A stretch of 64,000 nt of DNA from Bog-473 sp963745175 (GCA_963745175.1 CAVUWK010000013.1:62001-126000); one strand, 5' to 3'; positions 17,874 through 26,354 are shown, counted from the first letter of the stretch. The notes: generated by a model not told the origin, from the letters alone. A program made the numbers and translations.

Positions 17874-18194
17874 ATGAAGCGGATGGCGGTCAATTTGTGG
17901 GTCGGATTCTTGGTCATATGCGCGAGTGCGCTCATGGGCGCGGTCCTGCTCGTCTCAGGCCCGGCCTCGGCCCAGCCCGTGACGACGCCGGCCTACGGAC
18001 CTGTCACAGCGGGAACGACAGTCACCACGCCGGCACCGGTGGTGACTCCTGCGGCCCCGGTCACCGCACCCTCCTCCGTGGCCTTCACCGGCGCTGATCT
18101 GGCGCTCATGTTCACCTTTGGCGCCGTCGCCATCGGGGTCGGCGGCACGCTCGTTCTCGTGAGCCGCCGCCGGCGCTCCGACCAACTGGCGTAG
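17874..18194 (+). CDS. Small surface protein with a LAXTG-like sorting signal
   Basis: The 106-residue protein has a signal peptide (MAVNLWVGFLVICASALMGA) and a Pro/Thr/Val-rich middle (TAGTTVTTPAPVVTPAAPV). Its C-terminus reads VAFTGADL, then a hydrophobic helix, then SRRRRSDQ. VAFTG followed by a helix and positive tail matches the cell-wall sorting layout recognised by actinobacterial class E sortases, which prefer LAXTG; Val for Leu at the first position is a small variation. A strong ribosome site (AGGAGG) precedes the ATG. No sortase gene is in the window. Confidence 0.65.
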   Translation: MKRMAVNLWVGFLVICASALMGAVLLVSGPASAQPVTTPAYGPVTAGTTVTTPAPVVTPAAPVTAPSSVAFTGADLALMFTFGAVAIGVGGTLVLVSRRRRSDQLA

Positions 18195-18214
18195 GAAGAG
18201 ATAGGCGGTAGGCA

Positions 18215-18787
18215 ATGGATGACACGAAGCCTGTAGAGGTACAGAAAGGCCACATCAGTCGGCGAGCTGTGATCGCCGGTGGCGCGACCGGGGCGGCGGC
18301 CTTCTGGGCCGTCCCGATCATCGACAGCATGACCTCGCTCGCCGGGGCGACGGGTGTGGGATCGGGCTGTACACCAGTTACTGGAGGCTCGATCTCGTAC
18401 ATCTGGGTGATTTTCACCAAGGGGGGAGTCACATACTTCGGCGGGTATTCGGCGGGCAATGCATGGACCCAGGGAACCCTTAAGATCCCCGGCACTTCGC
18501 TCTGCACCTCCCCCTGCGGCCCCTACTGCACCCCCGGGTTCAACGGCGGGGCGGCCACCGGAGACATCACCGGTCCAGGCGGCAATCTGGTTTACGTCCC
18601 CGGTACGAATGCGACCTCCCAAGTTCTCAGCCTCAGCGGCGTCGCCGTTCTCACCGTGAACAACAGCGCGATCGTTCCCGGTACTGGTGTCGTCATCGAT
18701 GCGTGGTTCATCTTCCAGGCCGGCACCGCCACAGGGCACTGCCCGGCCTCGACTGGTTCCCCTCCCTGCGAGATCACTTTCGACTGA
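18215..18787 (+). CDS. Tat-exported protein of unknown function
   Basis: The 190-residue protein begins with a twin-arginine leader (HISRRAVIAGGATGAAAFWA). Its mature part is rich in Gly, Thr and Cys, with a cysteine cluster CTSPCGPYC and further cysteines near the end. Export through Tat suggests folding, perhaps disulphide or cofactor insertion, before secretion. It follows the sorting-signal protein by 20 bases and is likely cotranscribed with it. I do not recognise a catalytic motif. Confidence 0.6.
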   Translation: MDDTKPVEVQKGHISRRAVIAGGATGAAAFWAVPIIDSMTSLAGATGVGSGCTPVTGGSISYIWVIFTKGGVTYFGGYSAGNAWTQGTLKIPGTSLCTSPCGPYCTPGFNGGAATGDITGPGGNLVYVPGTNATSQVLSLSGVAVLTVNNSAIVPGTGVVIDAWFIFQAGTATGHCPASTGSPPCEITFD

Positions 18788-18820
18788 GGATCAAGTGAGG
18801 TAGGCGGGGCCGACCCTGGG

Positions 18821-19573
18821 GTGGCGCGCCTATCGTCGGGGCATCCTGGATCCGCTGAAGCGCCAATTGATCGAAGGTGTGACGGTGGCCGGTGGCGCAT
18901 TGGCCGGCTGCCGGCGTATGACTCCATCGAATACCACCTGAGAGGTGTGATCCTGCGTCTCGGGGTGACCGAAGTCATCGACGTGGGCGCCCACCACGGT
19001 GAGTACGGGGAAATGCTGCGACGACGGGTCCGGTTCAGGGGACCGATACACAGCTTCGAACCGGCGTCCGAGGCGTTCGGTCACCTTTCGAAACGAACCG
19101 CCGGCGATGCCCAATGGCATGCGTGGCCGTTTGCCCTTGCTGCGGAGAGCGGCCGGCAACAACTCAATACGTTCGAAGCTACCGTGCTGAATTCGCTGCG
19201 AAGTCCCAGCGACTTTGCCATCGAGAAGCACGCCGGAATGCACGGCACGGGGACAGAGTCGGTGGTGGCGCGGCGACTGGATGAGCTCTCGGATCTGGGG
19301 ATACGAAGCCAGTCACGGCTGCTGCTCAAGGTCGACACCCAGGGGACGGACCTCGAGGTGTTGCAGGGGGCACAAGGTGTACTGCCTCAGGTCGTTGCCA
19401 TCCAGATCGAAGCCGCCATCCGTCCCATCTACACCGGCATGCCGAGCCTCACCGACACCATCGCGGCTCTGACCAGTGCCGGATTTACCGTGAGCGGGCT
19501 GTTTCCCGTAGGGCGGGCCGGCGATCTCGGCCTGGTCGACGTGGACATCGTGGCAATCCGCATTGATGCATAA
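18821..19573 (+). CDS. FkbM-family methyltransferase
   Basis: The 250-residue SAM-dependent O-methyltransferase shows the FkbM pattern. EVIDVGAHHGEYGEMLRR is the SAM-binding glycine region, IHSFEPASEAFGHL holds the Phe-Glu-Pro block, and LLLKVDTQGTDLEVLQGA is the family signature. FkbM members methylate sugars or polyketides, and here a surface-glycan sugar is likely. The N-terminus is uncertain: homology-like sequence begins only at about RIGRLPAYDSIEYHL, and a better-looking leader lies in a different frame around 18846. The last 34 bp around its stop are repeated downstream. Confidence 0.78.
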   Translation: MARLSSGHPGSAEAPIDRRCDGGRWRIGRLPAYDSIEYHLRGVILRLGVTEVIDVGAHHGEYGEMLRRRVRFRGPIHSFEPASEAFGHLSKRTAGDAQWHAWPFALAAESGRQQLNTFEATVLNSLRSPSDFAIEKHAGMHGTGTESVVARRLDELSDLGIRSQSRLLLKVDTQGTDLEVLQGAQGVLPQVVAIQIEAAIRPIYTGMPSLTDTIAALTSAGFTVSGLFPVGRAGDLGLVDVDIVAIRIDA

Positions 19574-19582
19574 CAAGCCCAA
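19549..19582 (+). repeat. 34-bp repeat, copy 1 (3' end of the FkbM gene)
   Basis: The last eight codons, the stop and the following bases of the methyltransferase gene form this copy. It matches copy 2, which begins 68 bp further on, at 31 of 34 positions. Confidence 0.75.
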
Positions 19583-19616
19583 CCTGACCATCCTGGGAAT
19601 TACTTGAGCGGGCGCT

Positions 19617-19650
19617 CGTGGCCATCCGCATTGATGCAGAACGAGCCCAA
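19617..19650 (+). repeat. 34-bp repeat, copy 2 (orphan gene end)
   Basis: This copy encodes the same VAIRIDA peptide, but at the expected stop it reads GCAGAA instead of GCATAA. It is not attached to a gene and looks like the remnant of a duplicated methyltransferase 3' end left by recombination. Confidence 0.7.
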
Positions 19651-19746
19651 AAGTCAGAACCTCTATATAGGCCTTTCGCTATCGCAGGCATTGTCCTAGT
19701 ATTGACGTCTGAGGGGTTTGGCGACTCACGAAAGGCGAGGGACATC

Positions 19747-21624
19747 ATGCGATTTTGGCGCGCGCTGGGTATTCGACGGGCAGGAGCAATCGGGGTGGTC
19801 ATGGGGCTGATGGCGGCCTTTGGCTTTGTTGCCGCTGCTCCGGCGGGCGCGGCCACGGGGGTCCCGTTCTCGACATCCATACACGAGCCCGTCGGGGTGG
19901 CCGCCACTCCAACGCAACTGTTCGTGACGTCATTTGGGTCGCCGAGCAACTTCGTGTCTTGCAATGTCATTTTCTCGGTCAGCACCACGGGGGTGGCGAC
20001 TGCGTACGCCGACCTCTCGGCCGCCCCCCTCAACCTGCCGTGCAACAGCGACGAGGAGTACCTCGCCGTTTCGCCCTTCACGTTCGGGACGGTTCCGGCA
20101 GGAACGCTGTTCGTCACCGACGGTCCGAGCATCTACACCGTGAGCGCCGGGGGGTGCGGGAATTCCTCGACCTGCGTGACCTTGTTCGCCAGCCTGCCCA
20201 ATATCCCCACCGAACCCACCGGCGGCTCGCACACCGGTATCTCGTTCGACAACATCGGCTCGTTCGGCGGGGACTTGATCGCCGTGGGTGAGAACAACGC
20301 CGGTACCGGCGACGTCTATGTGATTCCCCCGGCTGGTGGGACCATCACGACTCCGTTGATGACCATCGCCGCCGCCACCGACGGCCTGGAGGCCCCGAGC
20401 GTGCTCCCGGCCGCATGGGGTCCCTACGCCGGCGACATCATCACTGTGGCCGACACGCCGAACGAGGCCTACATCGTCTCGCCCTTGGGAGTCGTGACCA
20501 CGATCCCGAACGTCGTGGGTGCCGAGGCCACGGCTGTGGTGCAGGCCAGCCCCTGCAACTTCGGGGGCAGCTCGTACTTTGCCAGCCTCTTCGGCACGGA
20601 CACGACGCAGGGGTACGCACCCGCAACCCTGTCCGGCCTGGCCGGGGACGTCCTGGTCAACTCCGAAGGAGTTGGCGACGGCCCGCCGTTCGGAGGGGTC
20701 CTTCTGCTCACGCCCAGCGGGGGGGCCGCCCTGCCCACGTTGAGCACGTTCGACGGAAGCGCCGCGGCAACGGTCCAGCAGGAGGGCGGCGCCATGGCGA
20801 ATTGCCCCATCAACACGACGGGCATCACGACGTCGCTGTCGGGCGGAGGCCAGACCGGCGCCAGCATCAGCGTTCCTACAGGCACTGCGGTGACCGACAC
20901 GGCCACGCTGTCGGGTGAGACCTCCACCGCGGGCGGCATGGTCAGCTACGCCGTCTACACCGACAGCATGTGCAGCATGCCGACAGGTGGGATAGACGCC
21001 GGGACGGTCAACGTCACCAACGGCTTGGTGCCCGCATCCAACCCCGAGACGTTCACCGCCACGAGCAGTCCGGTGAAGTATTACTGGCAGGCCACCTATA
21101 CGGGCGACATCTTCAACGCTGGGGCGAAGAGCACCTGCGGGGCAGAGGTGGAGACGGTCGTCCCGCCAGTCGGCGGGACCGGATCCACGTTCACCCCGGG
21201 GTACTACAAGAACAACCATGATGGGATCACCTGCACCACGTTGCCATCGATCCTCGAGCCGGCGTTGGGCGGATACACCATCACCAGTTGTGCCGACGCC
21301 ATCGCGATCCTCAAGGAGACGGGCTGTGGGCACGCCGACGGGTTGGTGAAGTGCGTGGCCGAGAATGTCTTGGTGGCCGAGCTCCAAGTCAACAAGGGCG
21401 CCGCCTTCGGCGGGCCGTCCAACGCGTGCATCGTCACCGTGGCGAACGGGATCAATGCGGCCAACCTCCTGCTGGCCAACGACGTGGGACCTTCTGGTTA
21501 CGCCGGGCCCAACGGGACCTACACCATCACCAACGGGGCCACCGCCGCGTTCCAGGCTGCTCAGACAGAGCTGGCCAGCTACAACGGAACAGACCGGAAC
21601 TCGTCCTCGTCGGCGACCTGCTGA
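19747..21624 (+). CDS. Large secreted protein with beta-propeller-like and cysteine-containing C-terminal regions
   Basis: The 625-residue protein has a signal peptide (GVVMGLMAAFGFVAAAPAGA). Residues of about 30-380 repeat short strand-rich units (GVAATPTQLFVTSFG, DVLVNSEGVG, LLLTPSGG) like a SMP-30- or NHL-type propeller. An Ig-like segment with TATLSGETSTAGGMVSYAVY follows. The C-terminal domain opens FTPGYYKNNHDG and holds several cysteine pairs; such FTPG-WKN-type domains recur in secreted actinobacterial proteins. ATG 19747 follows AGGCGAGGG; the upstream in-frame extension runs into the orphan repeat and is not used. A strong terminator follows. The function is unknown; a surface or adhesive role is a guess. 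Confidence 0.7.
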   Translation: MRFWRALGIRRAGAIGVVMGLMAAFGFVAAAPAGAATGVPFSTSIHEPVGVAATPTQLFVTSFGSPSNFVSCNVIFSVSTTGVATAYADLSAAPLNLPCNSDEEYLAVSPFTFGTVPAGTLFVTDGPSIYTVSAGGCGNSSTCVTLFASLPNIPTEPTGGSHTGISFDNIGSFGGDLIAVGENNAGTGDVYVIPPAGGTITTPLMTIAAATDGLEAPSVLPAAWGPYAGDIITVADTPNEAYIVSPLGVVTTIPNVVGAEATAVVQASPCNFGGSSYFASLFGTDTTQGYAPATLSGLAGDVLVNSEGVGDGPPFGGVLLLTPSGGAALPTLSTFDGSAAATVQQEGGAMANCPINTTGITTSLSGGGQTGASISVPTGTAVTDTATLSGETSTAGGMVSYAVYTDSMCSMPTGGIDAGTVNVTNGLVPASNPETFTATSSPVKYYWQATYTGDIFNAGAKSTCGAEVETVVPPVGGTGSTFTPGYYKNNHDGITCTTLPSILEPALGGYTITSCADAIAILKETGCGHADGLVKCVAENVLVAELQVNKGAAFGGPSNACIVTVANGINAANLLLANDVGPSGYAGPNGTYTITNGATAAFQAAQTELASYNGTDRNSSSSATC

Positions 21625-21627
21625 ACC

Positions 21628-21663
21628 AGAATGGGTGCCGGCCGGCAGGCCGGCACCCATTCT
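21628..21663 (+). terminator. Strong intrinsic terminator
   Basis: A perfect 16-bp stem (AGAATGGGTGCCGGCC, 21628-21643, with its exact complement at 21648-21663) encloses a 4-base loop. A modestly T-rich stretch follows. It begins four bases after the stop of the large secreted protein gene and separates the surface-protein region from the glycan locus. Confidence 0.85.
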
Positions 21664-22137
21664 CTTCAGTTCCTTAAGTTTTCTGGGAACGCCGAAGTGA
21701 TTGTCGGGCTTGTACCTGGGCCGGTCGGTGGCGGCCGACTTGGCTGAGGGCTGGAGATGGCCCGGCGGGGGCGCAGGCGCCGGCTGAGGGCCCGGCCCGC
21801 GGCACCTTCCATTGCGGGCGAAATGATCGGTAATTGACAACGTAGGCACAACGGATTGCCCGTCGGCGACAAGAAGGAGGGGTATCTCTGGCGATTTAGT
21901 GACGAACGGATCTATGGCGCCGGGCAGGGGTTTGTCACCATGGGTGTGGAGCGGGTGATGTCCAGGGAGACCCCCCCTGCGGAGCCCGAGCAACGGACGT
22001 GACCGTTCGATACGATCAGGATTCCAAACTGCTGTTTGGGACATTGGCGAAGTAATAGCGGTGGAGTGGGTGGTAGGCGTGAGCGACGCCAGGCGGTGTC
22101 GGGCAATTTCAGTTGTGTTCGCCCTAGGGGCGTCGGC
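21664..22137. other. Long intergenic region upstream of the glycan locus
   Basis: No gene is supported here. The stretch contains a TTGACA hexamer at 21834-21839 without a matching -10, a TACGAT hexamer at 22011-22016, and the perfect hairpin CCAAAC-TGCT-GTTTGG at 22024-22039, which could be an operator or mRNA stem. GTG and ATG codons between 22036 and 22138 extend the downstream frame but would add an arginine-rich leader. It probably holds the main promoter of the pglF-like operon. Confidence 0.4.
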
Positions 22138-24000
22138 ATGGTGAGCCGGCACCGGCAGTCCTTCCTGGCCGCCGCCGACGCTGCGGCCTGGGCCGGCTGC
22201 CTGACCATCGCCACCCTGTTGCGCTACGGGTTCAACTTCACGCGGTCCATCACATTGGGCCTGGCGCTGATCGTCCTCGCGGCGGTCGTCCTGCAGCTTG
22301 CCATCGGCAACGCGACGCAGCTCTACCGGGCGCGCTGGCGGGTGGGCAGTTTCGAAGAGACCCTTTGCCTGGCAACCACCATGCTGTCGGTGACGGTGGT
22401 CATCACGGTGTTCAGCGTCGTGTCGCCGCAGCACGTGCTGCCGGTCAGTGCCACGGTTGGCGGGGGAGCCCTCGCCCTCTTGGTGGCATCGGGTTTGCGG
22501 GTGGGGTGGCGGCTCAACGGGGAGCGTCTCCTCCGACAGCCCCATTCGACCGAGCGGGCGATCATCTTCGGCGCCGGCGAGGCCGGGGTGCAGTTGGTTC
22601 AGGCACTGCTGGCCGACCCGTCGAACGGGTACCTGCCGGTGGCCGTGCTCGATGACGACCCGGCGAAGCGCAACCTCCGCCTGCGCCACCTCAAGGTCGC
22701 CGGCACCCGTGAGAACCTGGCCGCGGTAGCGGGCCAGCAGCGGGCCGACTCGGTGATCATCGCCATCCCGAGCGCCGATTCCCGGCTGGTGCGTCACATC
22801 ACCGATCTGGCCACGTCGGCGGGGCTCGCCACCAAGGTGCTCCCGACGGTCTCGCAGATGCTGTCCTCATCGGTCCACACCGCTGATATCCGCCCCGTCA
22901 CGCCCGAGGATCTGCTCGGGCGCCGGGTGATCCGCACCGAGGTCGATCTGGTGGGCGGCTACCTCACAGGCAAGCGGGTGCTCGTCACCGGCGCCGGCGG
23001 CTCAATCGGATCAGAACTGTGCCGCCAGATTCAGCGGTACGACCCTTCCTCGTTGATCATGCTCGACCACGATGAGTGCGGACTGCACAACGTCCAGCTC
23101 TCGATGCAAGGGCAGGCCATGCTCACCGACCGCGAGTTCGCTCTGTGCGACATCAGGGACGAGGCGGCCGTCGCGCGTGTGTTCGCCGAGCACCACCCTC
23201 AGGTTGTGTTTCATGCCGCCGCGCTCAAGCACCTGCCGCTCCTCGAGATGTGGCCGGACGAGGCCGTCAAGACCAATGTCGTGGGCACGGAGGTCATTCT
23301 CGAAGCATCGAATGCCTGGGAGGTCGAGCGCTTCGTCAACATCTCGACCGACAAGGCGGTGAACCCGATCAGCGTGCTCGGCTACACGAAGCGCCTCGGC
23401 GAGCAGCTGACGGCGGGCATGGCCGAAGAGTCGGGCGGCATCTATCTGAGTGTGCGCTTCGGCAACGTCCTGGGGAGTCGGGGGTCCGTCTTGACGACCT
23501 TTCGGGCCCAGATCGCCGCCGGGGGCCCGGTGACGGTCACCCACCCCAACGTGACCCGCTACTTCATGACGGTCGAGGAGGCGGTGGAGCTGGTGATCCA
23601 GGCGGGGGCAGTGGGGCGTGACGGCGAGGTCCTGGTGCTCGATATGGGCGAGCCGGTCGGCATCAGAGAGGTCGCCTCGCAGATGGTTGCCGCCTCGGGT
23701 CGGCACATCGACATCGTCTACACCGGGTTGCGGCCGGGCGAGAAGATCACCGAGGAACTGTTCGACGACGGCGACATGGCCGACGGGCGGCTGGCGCACC
23801 CGCAGATCGCGGCCGTGACGGTCGCCTCCAGGCGGATCGACCAGCTCGGAGACCTCCTGCTGGAGCGCTCCGCCATCGCGATCCGGACACGCCTGGCCGA
23901 GCTCTGCCGGCGGCAAACTCTCCCGCCCGTTGAGCCCGTTCAGGAGGCCGTACTGGTCGACGAGCGGAGAGATATCGTCGACCATGTCGTCGGCCTGTGA
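22138..24000 (+). CDS. UDP-GlcNAc 4,6-dehydratase, membrane type (PglF/WbpM/CapD family)
   Basis: The 620-residue protein has four N-terminal membrane helices, a first Rossmann-like domain (AIIFGAGEAGVQLVQALLAD) and a C-terminal SDR domain starting LVTGAGGSIGSELCRQI. Family blocks are HAAALKHLPLLEMWPDEAVK, NISTDKAVNPISVLGYTKR and RYFMTVEEAVELV. It is predicted to convert UDP-GlcNAc to the 4-keto-6-deoxy sugar. At the catalytic position where relatives carry Met or Tyr four residues before Lys, this protein has Leu (VLGYTKR). It heads an operon with overlapping acetyltransferase, aminotransferase and phosphoglycosyl transferase genes, matching the bacillosamine route. ATG 22138 gives the usual N-terminus. 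Confidence 0.85.
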   Translation: MVSRHRQSFLAAADAAAWAGCLTIATLLRYGFNFTRSITLGLALIVLAAVVLQLAIGNATQLYRARWRVGSFEETLCLATTMLSVTVVITVFSVVSPQHVLPVSATVGGGALALLVASGLRVGWRLNGERLLRQPHSTERAIIFGAGEAGVQLVQALLADPSNGYLPVAVLDDDPAKRNLRLRHLKVAGTRENLAAVAGQQRADSVIIAIPSADSRLVRHITDLATSAGLATKVLPTVSQMLSSSVHTADIRPVTPEDLLGRRVIRTEVDLVGGYLTGKRVLVTGAGGSIGSELCRQIQRYDPSSLIMLDHDECGLHNVQLSMQGQAMLTDREFALCDIRDEAAVARVFAEHHPQVVFHAAALKHLPLLEMWPDEAVKTNVVGTEVILEASNAWEVERFVNISTDKAVNPISVLGYTKRLGEQLTAGMAEESGGIYLSVRFGNVLGSRGSVLTTFRAQIAAGGPVTVTHPNVTRYFMTVEEAVELVIQAGAVGRDGEVLVLDMGEPVGIREVASQMVAASGRHIDIVYTGLRPGEKITEELFDDGDMADGRLAHPQIAAVTVASRRIDQLGDLLLERSAIAIRTRLAELCRRQTLPPVEPVQEAVLVDERRDIVDHVVGL

Positions 24001-24649
24001 CCTCGTCATCCTCGGTGCCGGTGGCATGGGTCAAGAGGTGGCCGACATCGTTCGTGCCGAGGCATCCGACGGCACCCACTGGAGCCTGATCGGGTTCATC
24101 GACGACGACAGCTCCCTGCACGGCCTCGAGGTGCTCGGGTTGCCCGTGCTCGGTGATCATCGCTGGTTGTCCGGCCGCCGGACCGCCGTGGCGATCGGGG
24201 TGGGCGCGCCGGCGGCGCGCCGCCGGGCCTGGACCGCGGTGCAGTCGCTCGGGGCCGTCGAAACGCCGCCACTCGTCCACCCCGCGGCCTACGTGGGACT
24301 GGGGGTCGAGCTGGGCGCGGGAACGGTGGTGGGGGCCCACGCCACCATGACGGCCGACGTGGTGGTCGGTCGGTTCGGCATCGTCAACGTCGGGGCCACC
24401 GTGAGCCACAACGCGCGCCTGGGTGACTTCGCCACCGTTGCACCCGGTGCCCATCTGGCGGGCAACGTCCGCCTGGGCGAGGGGGCCGACGTCGGCATCG
24501 GCGCCTCGGTGACGCAGGGGAACACCATCGGTGCCTGGTCCATCGTCGGCGCCGGGACCGTGGTGATCGGCGACGTGGAGGCGAACACCACGGTTGTCGG
24601 CTGCCCGGCTCGGGTCGTGGACAGACGCCCGGCGGGATGGCAGGAGTGA
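23984..24649 (+). CDS. Sugar O/N-acetyltransferase, PglD-like (hexapeptide repeat)
   Basis: The 221-residue protein has an N-terminal Rossmann-like half (DLVILGAGGMGQEVADIV, then IGFIDDD) and a left-handed beta-helix of hexapeptide repeats (GAGTVVGAHATMTADVVVG, then NVGATVSHNARLGDFATVAP). The His in VSHNARLGDF corresponds to the catalytic His of PglD/NeuD-type enzymes. It probably acetylates the 4-amino sugar made by the neighbouring aminotransferase. Its ATG lies inside the end of the dehydratase gene and its 3' end overlaps the aminotransferase, so the operon is tightly coupled. Confidence 0.86.
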   Translation: MSSACDLVILGAGGMGQEVADIVRAEASDGTHWSLIGFIDDDSSLHGLEVLGLPVLGDHRWLSGRRTAVAIGVGAPAARRRAWTAVQSLGAVETPPLVHPAAYVGLGVELGAGTVVGAHATMTADVVVGRFGIVNVGATVSHNARLGDFATVAPGAHLAGNVRLGEGADVGIGASVTQGNTIGAWSIVGAGTVVIGDVEANTTVVGCPARVVDRRPAGWQE

Positions 24650-25785
24650 GCGCCGGGTACACGCAGTGGCGGATCGGCCTGGCCCGTCCCGACGTCGGCG
24701 AGGAGGAGATCGAGGCGGTGTCCCGTGTGCTGCGCACCCCGATCCTCACCAACGGGCCCGAGACGGCGGGCTTCGAGCGGGAGTTCGCCGACCTTCACCG
24801 GGCGGAGCACGGGGTCGCCTTCGCCAACGGGACCGTCGCCCTGGTGGCGCTCTTCGCCGCCCTCGGCATCGGGCCGGGCGACGAGGTCATCGTGCCGTCG
24901 CTGACGTTCGTGTCATCGGCCACCTCGATCGTCTACGCCGGCGCCACACCGGTCTTCGCCGACGTCGACCCCGATACCTTCAACCTCGACCCCGCCGATG
25001 TGGCCCGCCGGCTGGGTCCGCGGGTCAAGGCCATCCTGGCCGTGCACTACGGCGGCCAGCCCGCCGACCTGGCCGAGCTCTCGGCGTTGGCCGCCGATGC
25101 CGGGGTGGTGCTCCTGGAGGATGCGGCGCAGGCCCACGGCGCCCGCTACCGGGGCCGCCACGTGGGGACGTGGGGCGTGGCCGGCATGTTCAGCTTCACC
25201 CCCACCAAGAACATCACCACCGGCGAGGGCGGGATGGTCATCACGGGCGACGGCGACCTGGCTGGGCGACTGCGCCTGCTGCGCAACCACGGCCAGGTCT
25301 CGCCCTACGAGCACGCGGTCCTGGGCTGTAACTGGCGGCTGTCCGAGATGCAGGCGGCCATGGGCCGGGCCCAGACGGCCAAGCTCGACGCCATCCTCGC
25401 CCGCAAGCGCACCCTGGCTGCCGACCTCGATCGGCGCCTCGATCCGGTGGCCGGCGTGCAGGCGCCGGTGGTGCGAGGCGACCGGGACCACGTGCACATG
25501 CTCTACACCGTGACACTGGCGACCGCCGACGCGGCCCGGCGTGATGCCGTGATCAACGACCTGGCGCAGCAGGGGATCGAATCCCGGGTGTACTTCCCCC
25601 CGGTGCATCGCCAGCCCGTCTTCGGAGGCCAACCGGCGGATGTGCCGGTGACCGATGACCTGGCGGGGCGAATCTTCTCCCTGCCCATCCACTCCCGCCT
25701 CACCACCGACGAGGTGGCTGACGTCGCGGCCGCGCTGGCGGCAGCGATGGACCGCACCGCCGCCAGCCCCGCGCCGGCATGGTGA
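24637..25785 (+). CDS. DegT/DnrJ/EryC1 sugar aminotransferase, PglE-like
   Basis: This PLP enzyme of 382 residues is predicted to put a 4-amino group on the keto sugar. Motifs are FANGTVALVALFAALGIGPG, PSLTFVSSATSIVYAGATP, VLLEDAAQAHGARYRG, the PLP-lysine block FSFTPTKNITTGEGG and LRNHGQ. The order dehydratase-acetyltransferase-aminotransferase-PGT is that of UDP-diacetylbacillosamine pathways. The gene overlaps both neighbours (13 bp upstream, 7 bp downstream). Confidence 0.9.
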   Translation: MAGVSAGYTQWRIGLARPDVGEEEIEAVSRVLRTPILTNGPETAGFEREFADLHRAEHGVAFANGTVALVALFAALGIGPGDEVIVPSLTFVSSATSIVYAGATPVFADVDPDTFNLDPADVARRLGPRVKAILAVHYGGQPADLAELSALAADAGVVLLEDAAQAHGARYRGRHVGTWGVAGMFSFTPTKNITTGEGGMVITGDGDLAGRLRLLRNHGQVSPYEHAVLGCNWRLSEMQAAMGRAQTAKLDAILARKRTLAADLDRRLDPVAGVQAPVVRGDRDHVHMLYTVTLATADAARRDAVINDLAQQGIESRVYFPPVHRQPVFGGQPADVPVTDDLAGRIFSLPIHSRLTTDEVADVAAALAAAMDRTAASPAPAW

Positions 25786-26354
25786 ACCGCGCCGTCGCCG
25801 GCTGCTTGGCCCTCCTGCTGGCCCCGGTGCTGGCCGTGGTCGCCGTCGTGGTGCGGCTGGCCGACGGCCGGCCCCTCCTCTTCGTCCACGAGCGCGCCGG
25901 GCTGGACGGGCGGCCGTTCGGCCTCCTGAAGTTCCGCACCATGCGCGCGCCAGGCTTTCCCGCGGAGCCCGACGCAGACCGCATCACCCAGGTCGGTCAT
26001 CTGCTCCGTCGATCCAGCCTCGATGAGCTGCCCGGCCTGTGGAACGTGGTCCGGGGCGAGATGAACCTCGTCGGCCCCCGTCCCTTGCCCGTGGCCTACA
26101 CGGCCGAGTATTCGCCGACGCAGGCGAGGCGCCTGGAGGTCAAGCCGGGCCTGACGGGCCTGGTCCAGGTGCGGGGTCGCAACGCCCTCAGTTGGGACGA
26201 GAAGTTCGCCCTCGACACCTGGTACGTCGAGCACCGCACCTGGCGGCTCGACCTCCGCATCTTGCTCGAGACACCGCTGGTCGTCCTGCACGGGCGCGGG
26301 GTCTCCCACGACGGGCACGCCACCATGCCCGAGTTCAAAGGGCAGGAAGGGTAG
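25779..26354 (+). CDS. Monotopic phosphoglycosyl transferase, PglC-like
   Basis: The 191-residue enzyme has one N-terminal re-entrant hydrophobic segment (GCLALLLAPVLAVVAVVV) and the sugar transferase core: FVHERAGLDGRPFGLLKFRT, the catalytic Asp-Glu in RRSSLDELPGLWNVV, LVGPRPLPVAY and KPGLTGLVQVRGRN. This is the minimal PglC architecture, unlike the long WbaP-type enzyme at 715. It would load the amino sugar made by the three upstream enzymes onto undecaprenyl phosphate. Confidence 0.9.
   Translation: MVNRAVAGCLALLLAPVLAVVAVVVRLADGRPLLFVHERAGLDGRPFGLLKFRTMRAPGFPAEPDADRITQVGHLLRRSSLDELPGLWNVVRGEMNLVGPRPLPVAYTAEYSPTQARRLEVKPGLTGLVQVRGRNALSWDEKFALDTWYVEHRTWRLDLRILLETPLVVLHGRGVSHDGHATMPEFKGQEG

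Noticed and set aside
19930..22797. A 955-codon open frame on the minus strand
   Set aside because: It lies antisense to the secreted protein and the PglF-like gene, which have clear motifs and codon use. Its translation is low-complexity Gly/Arg/His-rich, as expected for shadow frames in high-GC DNA.
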